From Ananas comosus (lineage: Eukaryota; Streptophyta; Magnoliopsida; Poales; Bromeliaceae): 64,000 nucleotides of DNA. The notes below the pieces were generated by a model. It was given only the letters and a program-made list of their open reading frames with translations. It made no database searches and was not told where the DNA came from. Below, one piece after another: positions 12,189 through 24,903 of this stretch; the stretch's first letter is position 1, and each line of letters opens with the position of its first letter. The translations under genes and the position numbers were made by a program. Where the stretch lies: assembly GCF_001540865.1 (NCBI RefSeq), contig NC_033628.1, positions 7,049,416 through 7,113,415 on the forward strand, given 5' to 3'.

Positions 12189-13589
12189 TTGGCTAATGAT
12201 TGATACTAAGATTCTAAATTTAAAATATAATTATTTTACATATTAGCTAAATATATTTTAAAAAATAAACAAAATAGATTCCATATAAAAATAATTAACA
12301 AAATGAAAGAATGAAATGGAGGTTATGAAAAGACAAATTAAGACGTATTCAAAGTTGGTCCAGTAATCAATTATGACTATAATTACTATTAATTGATGTA
12401 ACGTTAATATAGATTACTATTAATTCATGAAACGTTAATGATTCATATAACGGAGGGGAAGGCGTGGGGGAGATGAAGAGATGCTAAATCTAAAACAAAA
12501 AATATTATGCCACGTCAGCAAAAGTTTTGGGAATTAATAGAATAGGTATAAATAGGCATAGATTAGCTTCATAAATACCTAATGAATACAAGGTGATCCA
12601 AGGGCTCCCATAAAAGACTGCTGGCTTTGAGCTTTCTTTGGCTACCTACTTAGTAAAGTTGAGCCAAAATCTTGGCCGGACTGAATACAGAGCGGAGTAC
12701 CGACAACACATGCTTTGTTATTTTTTCCAGCCAAAGTGATAATCCTCCTCCGCCAGGAAAGCAAATAAAAGCAAACTCAATATTGTTCTTCTTTAACCTC
12801 CAGCACATTCCATAGAAAAGGAAACTTAAATTGTAATTCTTTAATAAAATAAATCCACGTCCTCCCCACCAACCGTGCATGCTTTAATCACGACACCCCA
12901 TGTGCCCATCAAAACGCCCACCCTTGTACCAATTTTATACACCCCATCACTGTACCATTATGAATTAAATACAGTTGCCCATGCACCACAAATCTATTAA
13001 AATCTAGGCATATAAATACATCATCAAAAGTCATGAAAAGATTACATAGATGTGATTTAATTTGGTCAAACTTCGCCCCTCCCCTCCCTCCATTAAATTG
13101 ACTGTTGGAATTCCCACCCCACCGTTCCTTTTCTTCGCATTACATCCCCTAGAGAGAGAAAGTGGGCGAACCATGGGTCTCAGTTTGATGATGTCCTGTA
13201 AAAAATATTTGTCATATATGTAGCCGACGACTCGGACGGACCAAAAGCATTTCCTTTGGACTAGAGGAGAAGGAAGACGATGAACAGGATAAGGAAGGGT
13301 TGGTGGATGAAGGGGACGTCTCGCCAAGCAGTACTGGCTTCTCCGGTGGCGAGGCTTGCAAGCCAAGAGTCATCTTCAAGCATCACACCACCTGTCGCTT
13401 TCGGAGTAGATGGGGAATCTCTCGACGATTTCTGACTACTTATTTACAAAGGAATAAAAAATTTAGTTAGTTAATGAGGTCATGATATTTTAATTGATTA
13501 GTCCTGCGTTGTTAGACTGTAAAAGCAACCAAACAAAATGTGATGTCAAAAGATTGTTCCCGCAAACACTGTTTTTGGACAACTTATTA
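12189..13589. other. Intergenic, no recognised gene
   Basis: Mostly AT-rich sequence. At 12384-12450 the words ATTACTATTAATT and AACGTTAAT are repeated. 13031-13420 is less AT-rich and is open on the minus strand (13031-13366), but I recognise no domain in it. I saw no start context, intron signals or homology, so I do not call a gene. Confidence 0.4.
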
Positions 13590-14037
13590 ACTTCCGTTTG
13601 GTTGATATGCGGGGATAAGCGTTATTCCCACTATTCCGTCAAACCGATACTTTTTCACCGAAATATTTTATTACAGTCAAATTTTACTATTTCCGATTAT
13701 TCTAGAATAACTTGAAATTTACTATTTCACTATTTTGGTAGAATAATGCTAATCCAATTATTAATTTTAAATTTAATTAAAATTATAAATTGAATTAAAA
13801 CTAAATGGTATAAATATAATATGTTATATATTACAATATATTATTTTTATTATAAAATTATTAATTATACTATACTAATACATATTATTTATATTTAAAT
13901 ATGATAATAAATTTTATTCACAGAAAAAATCTACTTTTCATCCAAACACAAAATTAGTCTAACACTCGCTTATGCCTCATTTTATGTCTATTTCTTGAAT
14001 AATCATTTTTTACTTATCTCCGAACCAAACGATAAAC
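13590..14037. mobile_element. MITE-like element with ~30-bp imperfect terminal inverted repeats
   Basis: The left end, CTTCCGTTTGGTTGATATGC followed by GGGGATAAG, pairs with the reverse complement of the right end (CTTATCTCCGAACCAAACGATAAA at about 14013-14036). The interior is AT-rich and non-coding. Target duplication not resolved. Confidence 0.5.
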
Positions 14038-14731
14038 CTTTTTTGGTTCGGGGTTAAAGGAGGGAATAAGGGGGTTATCCCCCACTTTAACCCCAAACAA
14101 GATTTTAGAGGGGTGGGATTAAAGTTAATCCCACCCATATTTAATTTTTAATATAATTTTAAAATTATAAGTTTAAATTATAAATTTTAAAAATTTATAA
14201 TTTGTAATCTTAAAATTAATATTAATATTTTTAAATATTTAGAAATTTAAATTTTTAATTTTCAATTTTAAATTGTTAATTTTAATTATTGAAATTTTAT
14301 ATTTGTTAGATTTGATTTAAATTTTGTAACTTTAAATTTTAAATTTGAGATTTAAAAATAAATTTTAATTTTGAATTCTGTAATTTTAAAAGTTATCTAT
14401 TTAAATTTGAAATTTTAAAATATAAAATAAAAAATTTAAATTCAAATATAGAACTTGGGATAAAATTATTATTTTCTATTTATAATAATTCAATATCCTT
14501 ATTATTCTATCTCCCCCAACGAAACACTATTTTTTTTATATCTGAAATAAACCCAATTCTCAACAAAAAATAAAATTACGCAAATTCCACCTTAACCCTG
14601 AACTTAACCCTATTTCTAAAATAACTAGTTCTTACTTAACCCCGAATCAAACCTCACCTTAATCCTGAACTTAATTCTATTCCTAAAAAAACTAATTTTT
14701 TACTTCACCCCAAATCAAACGATAAAAGGAA
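14038..14731. mobile_element. Second MITE-like element, directly adjoining the first
   Basis: It begins CCTTTTTTGGTTCGGGGTTA and ends CACCCCAAATCAAACG followed by ATAAAAGG, which are imperfect inverted copies. Related internal repeats (TTAACCCCGAATCAAAC near 14638-14652) lie near the right end. It is very AT-rich and non-coding. The abutting of two MITEs suggests insertion of one next to or into the end of the other. Confidence 0.5.
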
Positions 14732-15482
14732 CAACGATGTAGTGGCGGAAACCTTCAAAATGTAGGATGGAATAAATACAAAAATAAAAAATTCATATAA
14801 TGAAGAGAAATAAGAAACGGGTAAAAGCCATTCTTTTGCTTTCACCTTTTATTGTTTCCTCCTATCTCATGTGGTATTCGTAAGTCCTTTCTCACTTTCC
14901 CCAAACCCATTTGACCCATGAAATATATAGTAAGAGCATTAAAAAAACACTCACAGAGGTTCATATATATTAATTGACGCATAAAAAATAGTAATTGTGT
15001 GGGCTACTATATTGTGATGCAGGGGATTATAATATTAATTACAACCTATTAAAAGACAAATGTATATATAGAGAGAGAGAGAGCGCGCCACACATCTATA
15101 CTTTTAAAAATACGAAGGCTTTTGTACTTATAAATTATTTTCAATAATAAAATATTTAATTCGACGACCGATTTTATTGGACATAATCTACGTTATTAGA
15201 ACTATTTAGAAATTAATTTTTTTTATTTTTTAATTTATTTTAACTAATGAACAAGTAATTTAAAAATAAACAGAAAAAAATAAAAATTTTATAAAAAATA
15301 ATAATAAAATTCTCAAATTTCGAATCGAAGTACAAGATTTACAATTCTCTTTTTTATTTGTTGGTCATTTTTACTCTCTAGTCACAATGTGAAGGCAGCA
15401 CAGAGAGACAGCTATCTAAGTCTCAAAAGCATATAAAAGATGGATGGGGAAAAAAATAGAATAAATTTTAAATAAGAACCAT

Positions 15483-15802
15483 GTGTTTTCGCACTTTCTT
15501 ACTTCAGTGGCCTGTAATTTAAAGTGTGTAACATTAGTGTCTTGCGATTTTATTTTTATTTTTTCGTCAGTTTTTTCGTTAATATTTCGTTAAACTATAT
15601 ACAAAAAACTTTAGGTACCTCTCGAATATTCACTTTAATACGCTTTAGTTTTAATTTTCTCACTAATTTAAAAAAAAAAATTAATAAAATCGATAATAAA
15701 AAAATAAAAACGAAATCATAGAGTATCAAATTAATATACTTTAAACCATAAAGTATTAAAGTGAGATATTGTGAAACCATAGGGGTATTTAAGTTTTTTC
15801 GA
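15483..15802. mobile_element. MITE, same family as the one at 46202/56640
   Basis: It shares the order of blocks with the element split by the gypsy insertion: TTCGTTAATATTTCGTTAAA followed by CTATATACAAAAAACTTTAG, then ATTCACTTTAATAC, and an inverted right arm with GAAACCATAGGGGTATTTAAG. It is non-coding, about 320 bp, and more diverged than the other copy. Confidence 0.5.
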
Positions 15803-16111
15803 AAGAATAATTGCCAACATGGAGAACGTTTTCATTATTATTTATAGTACTGCATAATTTTTTTTACCGATGTAATCCAAATATTGACCATAAACCCATA
15901 GATTACTGAGGGCAGAACAATCTAATAAAGAAAGAAAATCAGATTGCATAAGAGAGTTTATGTAAATGAGGATGGAATTAGATGGTAAATTATTTAGAAT
16001 CCTTATATTCAATATATTTGTACGACAGCAATTAAAAAAACAAAAAAAGAAATTAAAGTAATATATTTTTACTTCTTTAAAATTTTTTAATCTAGTCAAT
16101 CATGTTAAGAA

Positions 16112-17369
16112 CTAAAACATGTCTATCAAAGAAAAACAACAAGACACAAGCCAACCAAGCAAATTATTCTGGTGGAAATGAAAGGATGATACAAAAAGAA
16201 TATTGCATATATGCATATTCTGATGAAGGTAAAGAGTTCTACAAGTGTACCTCGGAGGAGAGGAAGCAGGGCAGAAGGTGATGGTATAACCAGCGCCGCC
16301 GGAGCAGGTGAAAGTGCTGGTGGGATCGTCGAAGGCGTAGCTGTAGGACTTGGGGCAGGCGGACTTGAACATCTGGGAGTAGACGGAGGGGCGGCAGGCG
16401 GCGGGGCTGGCGAAGGCCCCGCTGCAGCAGAACTCCGGCTTCGCAAAGGCCTCGCAAGCGCTCCGGCACGCCTCCCCTTCCCCCTCCCCCACCCTGAGCT
16501 CCGCCGGGCACCGCTTGTTCAGGTCCGCCGCGCACCCCGTCGCCGCGCAGCCCCCGCCGCCGCCGCCCGTCCCGCCATTTGCTTCGATCGTCATCGGCAG
16601 ATTGTACCCGTCTACCTGCCCCAGTATATTCTCTCTCAGCTTATTAATTACACTTTTAGGCAGGACTGCAGGCAGTCCTAAATTAGTCACAATTTCAAGT
16701 CTTTTTTTTTCTTTCTTTTTTCTTTTCTTTTTTGGGGCATAACTCTAAAATTTAATTCAAATCCACGTACATCCGCATCTTTCTTTTTCTTTTTTTTTTT
16801 TACATTTTTTTTTTTCATTTTTCATTTTAGAGAAGAACAATTAGACCGACCAGGCTGACGTCGTAGAAGTCCTGGGCGGCGGAGGAAGACGATGCAGAAG
16901 AAGACAATGTGAACTCGGCGAGCGTGGCCGGCGGGGCGGCGCCTGCACCGTTGCACTGGAGCTGTCCGGAGCCGCAGTCGCCGGTGGCGCAGGAGCCGCG
17001 GTCGGAGGCGTCGAAGTTGCAGCCGGTGCGCGCCCAGAAGCGGCCTGACCACCCCGTCGGCGCCACGAACGTCCGCGACGCTCCGGACGCCAGCTCGAAT
17101 CCCGTGCTCTCCAGCTGCGGGCTGCCCGAGTTCGACAGCACCCCCGGCCACACCGTGCCCCCGCACCGGTTCACGAACGTGAATGTCGTGCCCTCCCCAG
17201 CTGCGCTACCATTAACAAACGCATGCGCGCATTTTTTTTTTTATTTTTTATGATACAAAAAACGCCCCGAAGAATCGACCTCTTTTTGATCACCTTACAA
17301 AGAAAGAAAATTACCTCCGACAAGGACGAAGAAAAGCAGCCAAAAACTGACGGAGTAAATTGTGCTCAT
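16112..17369 (-). CDS. Thaumatin-like protein (PR-5 / GH64-TLP family), 3 visible exons
   Basis: Minus-strand exons: 17369-17315, 17200-16851, and 16615 to the stop at 16112-16114 (or to a possible donor at 16250/16249). Introns are GT-AG and the reading frame is kept (55 + 350 nt = 135 codons before exon 3). The start MSTIYSVSFWLLFFVLVGAG is a signal peptide ending just before the mature start TFTFVNRCGGTVWPG. The thaumatin signature (RGSCATGDCGSG), TLAEF, DFYDVSLVDGYN and the C-terminal YTITFCP are present. Exons 2 and 3 give 16 cysteines, the number expected for the eight disulfides. The Glu of TLAEF and the Asps of DFYDVSLVDG line the acidic cleft known in the family. Such proteins are secreted, glucan-binding and often defence-induced. 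A serine-rich insert (SSSASSSSAAQ) precedes DFYD. Beyond FCP the frame runs on for about 50 residues; this may be intron read-through, with a further C-terminal exon not identified. Confidence 0.88.
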
Positions 17370-17401
17370 TTTGGAGTGGAGTAATCGACAATGGATCGGT
17401 T

Positions 17402-17411
17402 TTTATATAAC
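17402..17411 (-). promoter_or_regulatory. TATA box of the thaumatin-like gene
   Basis: On the minus strand TTATATAAAA lies about 35-45 bases upstream of the ATG at 17369. It implies a short 5' leader, with transcription starting close to the start codon. A (GGA)n / minus-strand (TCC)n tract at about 17446-17486 lies just upstream. Confidence 0.5.
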
Positions 17412-17445
17412 CCTTTTATTAGAGATATATTATTAAGGAAAGAGG

Positions 17446-17486
17446 GGGAGGGGGAGGAGGAGGAGGAGGAGGAGGAGGAGGAGGAG
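17446..17486. repeat. (GGA)n microsatellite in thaumatin-like promoter
   Basis: Uninterrupted GGA/GAG triplets, pyrimidine-rich on the gene's strand (a Y-patch-like tract). Confidence 0.8.
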
Positions 17487-17616
17487 CAGTAGCCGAGGCA
17501 GGGTTTCTTGGAGAGGTTGTAGATGGCGGTCAGGGAGGAGGAATGTGAGCAGAGGAGAGGGAAAAAAATATTGGAGAGGAGGAGAAGCAGTAGCAGCACC
17601 ACCCATAAACTATGCA

Positions 17617-18440
17617 GGATTTTTTTCGAAAATGACCCTATGAAATTTTGTAATTAGCAAAATAATCCCGTGAAACTTTTATTTGTAAAACTAACCCTCC
17701 TCTCGCCACCTCAGCCGCCACATCAGCATTTCTCACAAAGACAGTGACTCGTTCACCGTCTTTAGGTCTAACGTCTTGAAGGCGGTGAATGGTTCACCGT
17801 CTTCTCGAGACACCGCCTTCTCAGCAATTCCCCCCGCCTTCTCAGAGAGAAGACAGTGACTCGTTTACCGCCTTCTGAAGGCGGTAAATCGTTTACCGTC
17901 TTATCGAGGCCACCGCCCTCTCAGCAATTCCCCGCGTGGCGCAAGGCCTTCTCAGTAATTCCCCGCGTGGCGCTAGGTGTCTACGGAAGACGATCACTCG
18001 TTTACCGCCTTGACAAAGGCGGTGAATAGTTTACCGCCTTATCTAGGCATTCTGATCAGGCGGTTTTTCGTTTACCGCCTTATCTATGCCCCCTGAGCAA
18101 ATCCGTGTCTTTAGTGTAGAACTCCACCCAGCCTAATTTCGCTAAGTTCTCGAGAGGGGGGCTAAAACACATATAAGACGGTGAGTAGTTCACCGTCTCA
18201 TTTGGGCTCCACTACACACGGTTAACACCGTCTTTAGCGTCTGACTCCTAGAGAAGACGGTGAATTATTTACCGCCTTCAAGACGTTAGACCTAAAGACG
18301 GTGAACGAGTCACCATCTTTGTGAGAAATACTGATGTGACGGCTGAGGTAACGAGAGGAGGGTTAGTTTTACAAATAAAAATTTCACAAAATTAATTTGG
18401 TAATTACGAAATTTTAGAGAATTATTTTCGAAAAAAGTCC
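17617..18440. mobile_element. Foldback DNA element with ~180-bp terminal inverted repeats, 8-bp imperfect TSD
   Basis: The left arm (17617-about 17800) and right arm (about 18260-18440) are inverted copies. Both contain TTTATTTGTAAAACTAACCC followed by TCCTCTCG, and the GTCTTTAGGTCTAACGTCTT block. Flanks ACTATGCA (17609-17616) and ACTAGGCA (18441-18448) are an 8-bp target duplication with one mismatch, as in hAT-type elements; a long-TIR Mutator-like origin is an alternative. Between the arms are many copies of GTTTACCGCCTT / GTTCACCGTCTT and their reverse complements. No transposase is present, so it is non-autonomous. It lies about 250 bp upstream of the thaumatin-like start codon. Confidence 0.8.
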
Positions 18441-18448
18441 ACTAGGCA

Positions 18449-20207
18449 AATGGACGGGAGTGGAGAGGAACAGGAAAGGGGAGAACTAAGTTTGAGCCTT
18501 AGTGCCTGTACTTATAGACCGCAAGGCTCCCCTGCTTTTTGCTTTAATTTCTTTGGTATTTTGCCTTGCAATTGCATGTAAAAGCATAAAGTTGCCCCCA
18601 TGCTTTTCCCTTTTTTTTATTAGATTGGTTTCACACTACGCATCCTTTTCGTACCGAGGATCACATAGTACATTGGTTATAACTTTTACTAGTAAAACCT
18701 GCACTTAGCTGTGAAAAATTTACGTAAATTCTAAAGTATTTTGAATAGACTATTCAACATTATTTACTATATTAATAGATATAATAAATAAATTAAATAG
18801 TGCAAAAAAAAATTGAAGGGTATAAAACGATATGTATCAAATGCCAAAAAAGAAAGTAACACATCAATAAAATAGAGTTAGGATAAAAACATATAGAAAT
18901 ATATTTTTATATTTCCGTTGGTATCTCAAAAATTATATCGCGACCGACTCATCGTGATATGTGTAACATAATAGTACATATGGAGAAGCTTAGAATAGAA
19001 GCTTAGAAAAGCTTATAACTATATTAAGTTATACAGTAAAGTATGCCACAAAAAATAAATAAAAGTAGCTACAAATATATCTATCAATTTTTGGTAATAA
19101 AATTTAATCAAAACCAAAATAAAATTCTACTATATATTGTATACATGTATATTATAAACGTGCACTATAAATATTGTTCAGAATAGATATATTATATGTA
19201 CCATAACTTTACATTGTTTTTCTATGTAATCTGAGATTGACGTATTTTCATACCCTTTATTATATTGCTACCTCTAGCATTAAATGATTCCTTCTTTGCA
19301 GCAAGCGATAGGAAAAAAAAGTGAACACAATCTCCACCAAAGTCTGATCAAAGAGAAAGACAAATCAAAGGGTTAATCTTCGTTGCATGATTGTCATGAA
19401 TGCATACATACAACGTTTATAAAGAATGTTTATATGTACTTGGATAAAATGCTGCTTACAAACATTTTGAGGAAAATTGAGAAAGAAGCTAAAGCTCCAT
19501 CTCAGAAGGTTGTACTACATACATTTTATTATAGAATAAATTTTATACTTGCATAATTAGTAAAAGTTGTATTACATATACTTCAAACAAAGTGAAATTT
19601 ACCAAATAGCAAGTTTAAATTTTCAGTGTGAGAACTGAATAGCTGCTTTTCAATACTAAATAATTCTTCTACCTTTGCTTTGGCAGCAAGCGGCTGTATA
19701 AAAAAAAACACTAAACTTTGCTCGAAGAGGAGGACAAACCAAAGGGCTAATCTTAATTGTATATTCATCATGAAAAAGTGATTTTTGTAGAAGTAATTTT
19801 GGTTTGGAGAATTTATTTTAGTGAAAAGCTGTAGAGCATCTAGTTGAGTTTAGATAAAAGTGATTTTTTTGAAGTAATTTTCTAAAGTTGTTTAGAAAAA
19901 AAATTTTGATACTTGCATATATATATATTTTTTACTAAATTTTATTTTGAAAAAAATTTAAAACTTGAATTTAAATCAAAATTTTAAATTTGAATTAAAA
20001 GTATAATTTTTAAATTTCAAATTTGCACAAAAAAAATTGAAATTTAAAAATTGTAGATTTAAATTTGATTTTTTTAATCTATTTAGAATAGCCTATGGTT
20101 GAAGGGGACTCCATGTACAACTTTACTTACTTAAAAATCCAATCTTTTAATAATGAAATGATTAATAGGATAAAAATTTAGGGTTTCGTCGTCACCTTAG
20201 CAAATGC
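18449..20207. other. AT-rich intergenic region with a diverged direct repeat
   Basis: No gene recognised. 19265-19400 and 19640-19775 are diverged direct copies, sharing the GCAGCAAGCG, ACAAA(T/C)CAAAGGG and TAATCTT words. 19800-20150 is mainly T/A-rich, with repeated AAATTTGAAATT-type words resembling MITE interiors. Confidence 0.5.
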
Positions 20208-21665
20208 TGAGGTGTCACGCCCCGAGACCGCTACCAATTTGGTCCGGCTCGGGCGCATCGAACAGACGCCTGACGGACAGCACCTCCCCTGTCCGCTCAA
20301 GGCTAAACAATAGCGAGAGCACAATCAGTGCTAAACAACCAAGAGCAAGCATCACAAATAGAGTATATACAAGTGAATAAAAGAGAGATACTAACTATTA
20401 CATTCATTCAACCTTTAATACATTGATTACATTTAGACTTCCAAAACATAAACATAGAGTTTACAATCATCCAAATACCTCACCACCTATACATCATCTA
20501 CTCTCGAGCATATATATATACCAGGTGGCTCTAATGCAAAACGGAAGGTAAGCTACTACAACCACTAGGGCGCTAAGCCCTTACCACAATCCTGAACCGG
20601 CGCGCTCGTACTCGGCGCTGCAACAAAGTGGGGTGAGAACTATGAATAGTTCACAGTAGGTTCGGCCGCCGACTCCGCCGATTTTCCCACTAGGTCAAAG
20701 CAGGCATAAGCAGATATATAGATAGATAGGCAACTTGAAAGTGATAACAATAAGAAAAGTGCAAGTACTCTATCATGCCTTAATCCAGTATAATGAATGC
20801 ATGCACTACATAGTAAAGGCTAGCTACCATGAGAATGCAAGTATTCTACTATGCCTTGAATAGTCAAATGTATGGACTACAACATAATAAGCAACCTACA
20901 CATGCTACTATGCCTCAACAATAATGAATGCATGGAACTTCTACATAGTATGCAATCTACTCAATAACAAGGGTAAGGATCCGCTCACTCACCCAACTCC
21001 CAATCTAGTCTCAAAGGGGAGGATCCGCTCACTCGCCCAACTCTCAATATAGGTACCACAACTAAATCTCAATCTCGTAGGTGAGGAACCGCTCACACAT
21101 GGTGAGAATCTACTCACTCACCCGAGGCCGTCTGCGGGACCCAAAAAGGCTATCCCTATCGTATGACAACTCCGGAGTGCACTGCTTGCGTGGAGCGACC
21201 ACCTCAAGCTTCGAACAGACATATGAGTATGATCAAATCCCCGTCGCTGAGGATACCCTACCACTCTAGACAACATCACTTGGGAACTAGTTCATCCCTA
21301 AGTTCAACATGCAACAAGTGTTTCCTCTATACTTTACTTCTCATGCCACTCGTCAAGTTATTTACTTATCTAGATGCCACTCATTCTTTGGTTCTTGTAA
21401 ACACAAGGTTAAGTTCATTATTTACTTTACCACTATAGGATTTTAGGTCACAATTCCCCTATTCTCATGCATCCTAAGTCAAGTGCCAACTCATGTTGTT
21501 ACACTACTAAGGATCATGCCAGAATTAATGGAAATGCAACTATTTAATACCCTATTATGCATAACAGTTACACTAGTCCAAATGTCACTCGTTCTTTATG
21601 TTCAACACTAACTAGAGTTTAATCCACATTAATCATGTCATTATAGGATTTCACAACACTATGTC

Positions 21666-24600
21666 TGTCACGCCCGGGTACCAGCGGAAGCATATCCGGT
21701 ACGTGCACAGACCCGCCATACACCTGCAGTATATAAGGCGTCTACAAGAAACAAGTCGATAGGAGTAAAAATATAAAATAATCCTATCCTGATATCAGAG
21801 CAAAGTACAATCCACAATACTCACAATAAGAGAACAGGGAGTATAAAATCTAAAATCTCAACTAACAGAAAAGTATCACAACTAAAGAGTCTGGTCCCAA
21901 TAGTACATATACATCACGGGTCTACAAAAGTAGATACATTGGCAGTCTCTCTATACATAGGGACATCACCCTCAGCTGTAGCCCGAGTAGCAAGGTGATC
22001 GACTAGCATGCTCCTAGCAATGTCTAGCTAGACGCGACTCCCTTGCCACGATCCCTAGCCTCTCCTGTAGATGGCTCAGAAAAAAAACCATAAAAAGGGC
22101 GTGAGAACTATAAACAATAGTTCCCAGTGGGTAAGCCGCCAGCCTCGGCGAATTACACCAGTAGGCTCATGATGTACTAAATGAAAGTAAAAGCAATAAT
22201 TGCATGATATATATATATGCAATACTAACAGGTGAAGAACATGTAGTCAACATGGAATCATAATCTCTGCAGTAATGAATCTAACATGAACATAAGCACG
22301 AATATGTAAATCTCTACTGTAACAGGTAAGCATTCATTACTGTCAAATGTCATTTAGAACTTTCATTTCGTCCATAAGGACCTACTCAAGGTAGTCCAGC
22401 TTGCGCTGCGCCTAATGGCCCCGTGGTAGTATACACTCCCCACGGCAATCCACTTCGGCACCCAATCCCTCACGGGCGAGCAACTGTCGGTAGGCCAACT
22501 CCGGAGTGCTAGCTTATAGGGAGCGAGCCTCACAAGCGTGTGCGAATGAGCACGATGGCAAACAAGCATATTCCACTGTCCACATGTCTCAATTATCATA
22601 TTTTCATTTGCAATGTTCTCAGTCTCGATCCTCGATCGGCATTTCAATATAACAAATAGTAACCACAACTAGAATCCACTAGGTTAGTAAGCATGCAAGA
22701 GTAATGCTAATTTACACCTGACATTAGAATCCTTTCACTATCATGGCGCTACTAACATAGTCCCAAAGCATGTCATGGTCCTCTACTTTAGAGTCAATGT
22801 CATGGTTTTTATACGTGTATCCTACACTTGTTCATAAGTCATTCAACTGAATTGAATATAATTATAAATACTTTCATGTATCTATGTTCTCTACTTTATA
22901 GCGATTCATTCTACTTAAGCATCAACATTACGGTGACATGTCCCAAATTCTCTATCAATCACGTAATCNATTAATATCAAATTTCAATATCTCGATTTGA
23001 TCTAAAAGAAGCTTTTTGTAGAAAATAGGTTTTAGATGAAATCCGAGCCTCTAGAGTTTCTCAAACATGTATTCTTATGATGCTTAATCAATTAGAGAAC
23101 CCCTATAGCTTATTTATAGACTTTAGAATCAAAACAGAGTAGGATTAGAAAGTTTCTTTCCAAAATCACCACCTTGTACCGGAACAAGGAAAACTGTCCA
23201 GGGTACACCATGACGGAAGATTTTTCTGCGAAGCTCCTGTACCCTGGATAGCTTCAGCTTGTTCCGGAACAGGGCTTGTACCGGTACAGCGTGAAGCTTG
23301 TACCGGAACAACCATCAAACTTCTCTGCGCAACGCTGATGGCTGTACCCTGGACAGAAAATCCTTGTACTGGTACAACAATGCAATTTTCGCTGAAAATG
23401 CATTGTTTCGAGTTTTACAAGCTCTTAGAAACTTTCTAATGAATTACAACTTGAAAATATGATTCTAAGATCTATAAATAAGTATGAATCACCATAAACA
23501 AGATTTAAAACTTACCTACGCATCGTGATTCAAGTTTTGCGTGTTTTGCATCCTTTCCTATTCTTCGAAGTCTTGAATTCTTTGATCTTCAATACTTCGT
23601 TCCGGACTTCTTCAAGACTCTGACTCGACCCACGAAACTTGCCAACACATAGGACCTAACAAGTACTAGGTAGTAACTTAAATTCCCTATTTCGGATTAC
23701 ATTGGTATCTCAAATTAAGCCTCCAATTGATCTCCAATGCCAACTGAAGATGATTCAAGGCTCGATTGCAATCTCGCTGCGAACAACGTGAAAATGGCAT
23801 CAATATAGTCGATTATAAGCTATAATAGTCAAATTCTTGCAATTTCAGCTTCCTAACTGAAATTCTTGCTTACCTCGGGTTAGAACACCTTCTAAACCAG
23901 CCTCCCAGGTTACCAAAATAGCTTAATATGATTCGTAAACCTGCTGCGAAGAGAAAAGCTCAACCTGTATCAAGTTGTGGCAATAACTCGCGTTTAATTC
24001 CAAATTCGCTTCATAATGAACTAATTCACTCAATTAAGCCTCAAAGTAGCATATCCTCAGTCTAAGGAGGTTCATTCACAGCTAACTAACTCATATTTAA
24101 TTGCTGAAATCTCAGTTTAAAGCAGTTGGAAGCAAAAACCTGAAATCAATACTCAAATCGACTAATAGAGCGCCGTGAACGGAAAAATCGAGTCATATAC
24201 CTTCTCAAGCTTCCAACCAGCACCTCCCTGGTCTAGGGCTGCGAAAATGCTTCCAAAACACTCCCCCACACGTCCACGTAGGCTCTGCAACGCTCGTCAC
24301 CAGCGAAGAACGCACGATGCGACGAAAACGAGCGAAATCGTCGAACCCTTGTAGAGAGAGGAAGATCTTAGAGAGAGAGAGTGGGGAACTGAAAAAAACC
24401 CTATTCCCCTGAGCTTACTAGTGATAAGCATCAGCTGGGTCGAGCTGGGGGAGATAAGGATGGATAGGTAAGGTGAAATGACCAAAACAATCTTGCTGCC
24501 ACGCAGCTACAGCTGCTGTTGCTTGTTGTACCGGTACAGCATTAGGCTTGTACCGGTACAACAATGCAGAAATTGCAAATTTTGCAATTGCAATGCACTT

Positions 24601-24903
24601 CTCACTTCTAGCTTTCCAATCATTCTCTAACTTGCTCAAAAACTTGTCCAAGCCTTTTAGAACATGTAGGATAGTTCCACCACTCATGCCACATACTCGA
24701 ACTCCGCAATTTGCAAAAGTTCAGTATACTATAATGCAATAGGTTTAGGAATCGCTTCGACGACGCACTTTCTTACATCCAAAAGTCTAATAGCTCTCAA
24801 AAGTGACCCAAAACACCTTTACAAATATTAAGACCTGTGGTTACATGCCACTTCTCAACCCCACTTCCAACTTTACAATTTTTGCAAAGTTCAAGATACT
24901 ACA
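21666..24903 (-). mobile_element. Nested solo LTR (minus strand), 3.2 kb, TSD ATGTC
   Basis: It starts TGTCACGCCCGGG at 21666 and ends AGATACTACA at 24903, with ATGTC on both sides (21661-21665 and 24904-24908). Its minus-strand start TGTAGTATCTTGAAC resembles that of the LTR at 59690-62109. It carries the hairpin at 22103-22125, a CTCCGGAGT block at about 22500, and two TACCGGTA palindromes at 24524-24562. A copia LTR copy (about 22975-23661) is nested inside. Confidence 0.85.
22975..23661 (-). repeat. Diverged copia LTR nested inside the solo LTR, left boundary approximate
   Basis: Its right end (GACTC.GAC..., then CACGAAACTTGCCAACA and ACATAGGACCTAACA) parallels the copia LTR end at 12080-12141. 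Internal words such as CTTATTTATAGACTTTAGA parallel 11590-11615. It contains its own TTGTACCGGTACA / TTGTACCGGAACA array at 23172-23375. A single N lies just outside at 22969. Confidence 0.55.

Noticed and set aside
13031..13366. 111-codon minus-strand open frame
   Set aside because: Not recognised, no splice or promoter context, and it overlaps open frames of similar quality on the other strand; noted in the intergenic entry only.
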